39,962 nt of DNA from a virus. The stretch is from positions 1 to 39,962 of the IMG/VR virus record IMGVR_UViG_3300036760_000952; one strand, 5' to 3'. Below the pieces are notes generated by a model, which was not told the DNA's origin, searched no databases, and saw nothing but the letters and a program-made list of their open reading frames with translations. Both the position numbers and the translations under genes were made by a program. How positions within the stretch are numbered: position 1 is the stretch's first letter; each line of letters starts with the position of its first letter. Shown in pieces: positions 38,633 to 39,962 of the stretch.

Positions 38633-38681
38633 CCAGAGCGTCCCGTTGGCCGATCCGATTACGGTTGATTTAGCGTTCTGG
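38633..38681 (+). ncRNA. structured 3' region, candidate RNA element
   Basis: CCAGAGCG (38633-38640) pairs with CGTTCTGG (38674-38681), with an inner CCGT/ACGG stem (38643-38646, 38661-38664). Directly downstream is a terminator. The element could be a stable 3' UTR or a short RNA released from the ERF transcript. It is inferred from pairing only. Confidence 0.4.
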
Positions 38682-38960
38682 ACGTGCCCCTCTTGATTGG
38701 GGGGCTTTTTTTTTGTCGACTATCTGGTTTTGATTTAGCTTGAGCATGACTTCCGATAGATCTGCGTTCCAGGAATTTGTTTTCCTATCAATATTGAGTA
38801 TGGCAAGACTTATGTGCGCAATATCTGTCGAAATAGACTTCTCTTTTTTCAGGATATCCTCAACATTTGCTCGCAACTCGCTAAGGATTAGGAACTGATA
38901 AAGCGCTATGCCAAAACCACAGACACATACTACGACAAACATGACATCGATTACTTCCAT
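38670..38960 (-). CDS. membrane-anchored coiled-coil protein, spanin-like
   Basis: A 96-residue protein. One N-terminal membrane span (VMFVVVCVCGFGIALYQFLI) is followed by a long helical stretch, LSELRANVEDILKKEKSIST to LSEVMLKLNQNQ. AGGTGAT precedes the ATG. TM plus coiled coil is the form of inner-membrane spanins, but also of small regulatory membrane proteins. The last ~15 residues (KKKAPQSRGARPER) are read through the terminator of the opposite operon, so the tail may be accidental. Confidence 0.55.
   Translation of the reverse strand: MEVIDVMFVVVCVCGFGIALYQFLILSELRANVEDILKKEKSISTDIAHISLAILNIDRKTNSWNADLSEVMLKLNQNQIVDKKKAPQSRGARPER
38686..38714 (+). terminator. Rho-independent terminator of the nuclease-ERF operon
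   Basis: GCCCCT (38686-38691) pairs with GGGGGC (38700-38705) and is followed by nine Ts. This is the clearest intrinsic terminator in the window and ends the plus-strand early operon. It lies inside the 3' end of the convergent membrane gene. Confidence 0.9.
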
Positions 38961-39007
38961 AAATCACCTAGGTTAAAGGCATAAGGTGACTGAGATTTAC
39001 TTTTTGA

Positions 39008-39017
39008 TCAAGTCTGA
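39008..39017 (+). promoter_or_regulatory. degenerate palindrome copy F, replication-gene leader
   Basis: TCAAGTCTGA differs from TCAGTCTGA by one inserted A and is followed by TTTATTTTG. Weak, but it occurs where the plus-strand replication transcript would start, about 180 bases before the replication gene. Confidence 0.3.
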
Positions 39018-39073
39018 AGTTTATTTTGTAGGAAAAATTGTTGCGCCAGGAATACTCTGGCCTTGAAAAACAC

Positions 39074-39159
39074 GAGGCCCGCCAATAGTTCTGCGTAGGA
39101 ACGGCGAGCCTCTCCAATCCTCCTCAGGATTGACCTCAGTAGATCTTACCTGAGGGGGA
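39074..39159 (+). other. two strong hairpins before the replication gene (leader structure or origin candidate)
   Basis: Hairpin 1: GAGGC-C-CGCC (39074-39083) pairs with GGCG-A-GCCTC (39103-39112) with one C/A mismatch, and GTTC/GAAC pair inside. Hairpin 2: TCCTCCTCAGG (39118-39128) pairs with CCTGAGGGGGA (39149-39159) with one wobble; an internal CCTCAG at 39134-39139 can compete. The replication gene starts 35 bases later. The 234-base gap has no ORF, so it holds a regulatory leader or an origin. Confidence 0.5.
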
Positions 39160-39193
39160 AATATTAACTCAAGATCTCTGGAGACAAATCTTC

Positions 39194-39962
39194 ATGTCAA
39201 GTCCAATTAGCCTCTTATCCCTTCTTCGTGGCGACAACTTCTTAGCCATAAACAGATCGCTCGCACACAAAATAGGTCTCCTTGAAAGCATTTGCCTGGG
39301 AGATCTTTGCAGCAAATACGAGTATCACCGAGATAAAGGCGAACTTACTACCATAAACGGTGACCCCACTTATTTCTTCGCTTGCATCGATGACATGCAA
39401 GAAAGAACTACCCTATCCCGATCGACGCAAGCCAAATGTTTGAGGCGTTTGAAATTGCTGGGTTTAGTGACTTATGTCCTAAAAGGCGCACCACCAAAGA
39501 GATACTTTAAACTTAATGTTGATAGAATCTTAGAGGTATTTGGCGTTAAAGATATTTCTACTAATTTGTCGAAAATGGAAATTCGAATTTCCAAAAGTGA
39601 CATTTCGAAATGTAAGAATCTCACAAATCAAAGTGCTGATTTCAGCAAATCCTATAATAAGGATTATGAGATCAGAGATATGAGATCAGATAAGAAAGAG
39701 ATAGGCGCTCCTAAAGTCGCACGACCCAACGAACATCTCATTTCACATGGATCAAACGTCAAGCTTTCTACTGCCGATTACGAAACCCTATGCCAGAAAT
39801 TTACCAAGCAGGTCGTAGATGATTGCATCGAGAAGATAAACGACTGGATTGACAGTGAAGGCAAGAAGCCCAAGAAAAACTATGCCGCCACTATTCGTAT
39901 GTGGATAAAGCGCGATCGGGAGAATTCGAGGGTCGATACGAAGAAGTATCCTCCGAAAAAAG
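39194..39962 (+). CDS. phage replication protein, N-terminal part (continues at 1-330)
   Basis: The ORF opens MSSPISLLSLLRGDNFLAIN and runs off the contig end in frame with base 1; joined length is about 323 residues. Residues about 15-115 form a winged-helix domain typical of phage replication initiators (SLAHKIGLLESICLGDLCSK, TTLSRSTQAKCLRRLKLLGL, KRYFKLNVDRI). A polar linker follows, then the DnaD-like C-terminal part (LSTADYETLCQKFTKQVVDD). GGAG is about 8 nt before the ATG. The only replication gene recognised; host polymerase and helicase are presumably used. Confidence 0.85.
   Translation, partial: MSSPISLLSLLRGDNFLAINRSLAHKIGLLESICLGDLCSKYEYHRDKGELTTINGDPTYFFACIDDMQERTTLSRSTQAKCLRRLKLLGLVTYVLKGAPPKRYFKLNVDRILEVFGVKDISTNLSKMEIRISKSDISKCKNLTNQSADFSKSYNKDYEIRDMRSDKKEIGAPKVARPNEHLISHGSNVKLSTADYETLCQKFTKQVVDDCIEKINDWIDSEGKKPKKNYAATIRMWIKRDRENSRVDTKKYPPKK
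39836..39962. repeat. terminal direct repeat, right copy (circular closure)
   Basis: Exact copy of bases 1-127. It should be counted once; the true genome length is then about 39,835 bp. Confidence 0.93.

Overview
The window is a tailed double-stranded DNA bacteriophage genome that looks complete. Bases 1-127 are repeated exactly at 39836-39962, so the contig closes into a circle of about 39,835 bp, and one replication gene runs across the join (39194 to the end, then 1-330). Short-tailed (podovirus-like) morphology is inferred from a P22-type portal, an N4-gp56-type major capsid protein, a nozzle/DNA-stabilisation-like tail protein, three ejection-type internal virion proteins, and no visible tape measure, tube or baseplate genes. 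A Gram-negative host is suggested by lipobox proteins and the P22-like parts; the host species cannot be named from the sequence.

Layout, left to right. 1-730: end of the replication gene and a coupled small gene. 744-1941 (minus): five small genes, three of which look like tandem diverged copies. 2113-4056: terminase small and large subunits. 4057-9153: an accessory island between terminase and portal. It holds a Ro60/Rsr (TROVE plus vWA) protein, a YrlA-type Y RNA, a tRNA-Asn and a chain of very small overlapping genes. 9209-23611: portal, scaffold-like protein, capsid, decoration-like proteins, neck and nozzle, a GNAT-like protein and ejection proteins. 23612-23933 (minus): three overlapping mini-genes for membrane peptides. 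24073-33470: an array of ten tail-appendage genes interrupted by an HNH homing endonuclease. 33477-34482: small membrane and hypothetical genes. 34400-36902 (minus): an early/control operon (XRE repressor, HTH protein, ParB-like, RusA resolvase, SSB-like, HTH). 36981-38618: PD-(D/E)XK nuclease and ERF annealase. 38633-39159: terminator and structured leader in front of the replication gene.

How it works together. The nuclease, ERF annealase, SSB-like protein and RusA form a recombination set. The wHTH replication protein probably recruits host replication machinery, since no polymerase or helicase is visible. A short palindrome, TCAGTCTGA, recurs in the leader of at least five plus-strand transcription units. 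At 36921-36958 it lies inside the promoter of the XRE gene, so one regulator may coordinate the genome. No integrase and no endolysin were recognised.

The most notable system is Ro60 followed within about 50 bp by an RNA that folds as a circularly permuted tRNA: T arm, acceptor stem closed by a GAAA tetraloop, D arm, with both ends forming a bulged Ro-binding-type stem. A real tRNA-Asn follows 5 nt later. This is a compact phage-borne Ro/Y RNA ribonucleoprotein module likely to act on host or phage RNA metabolism.
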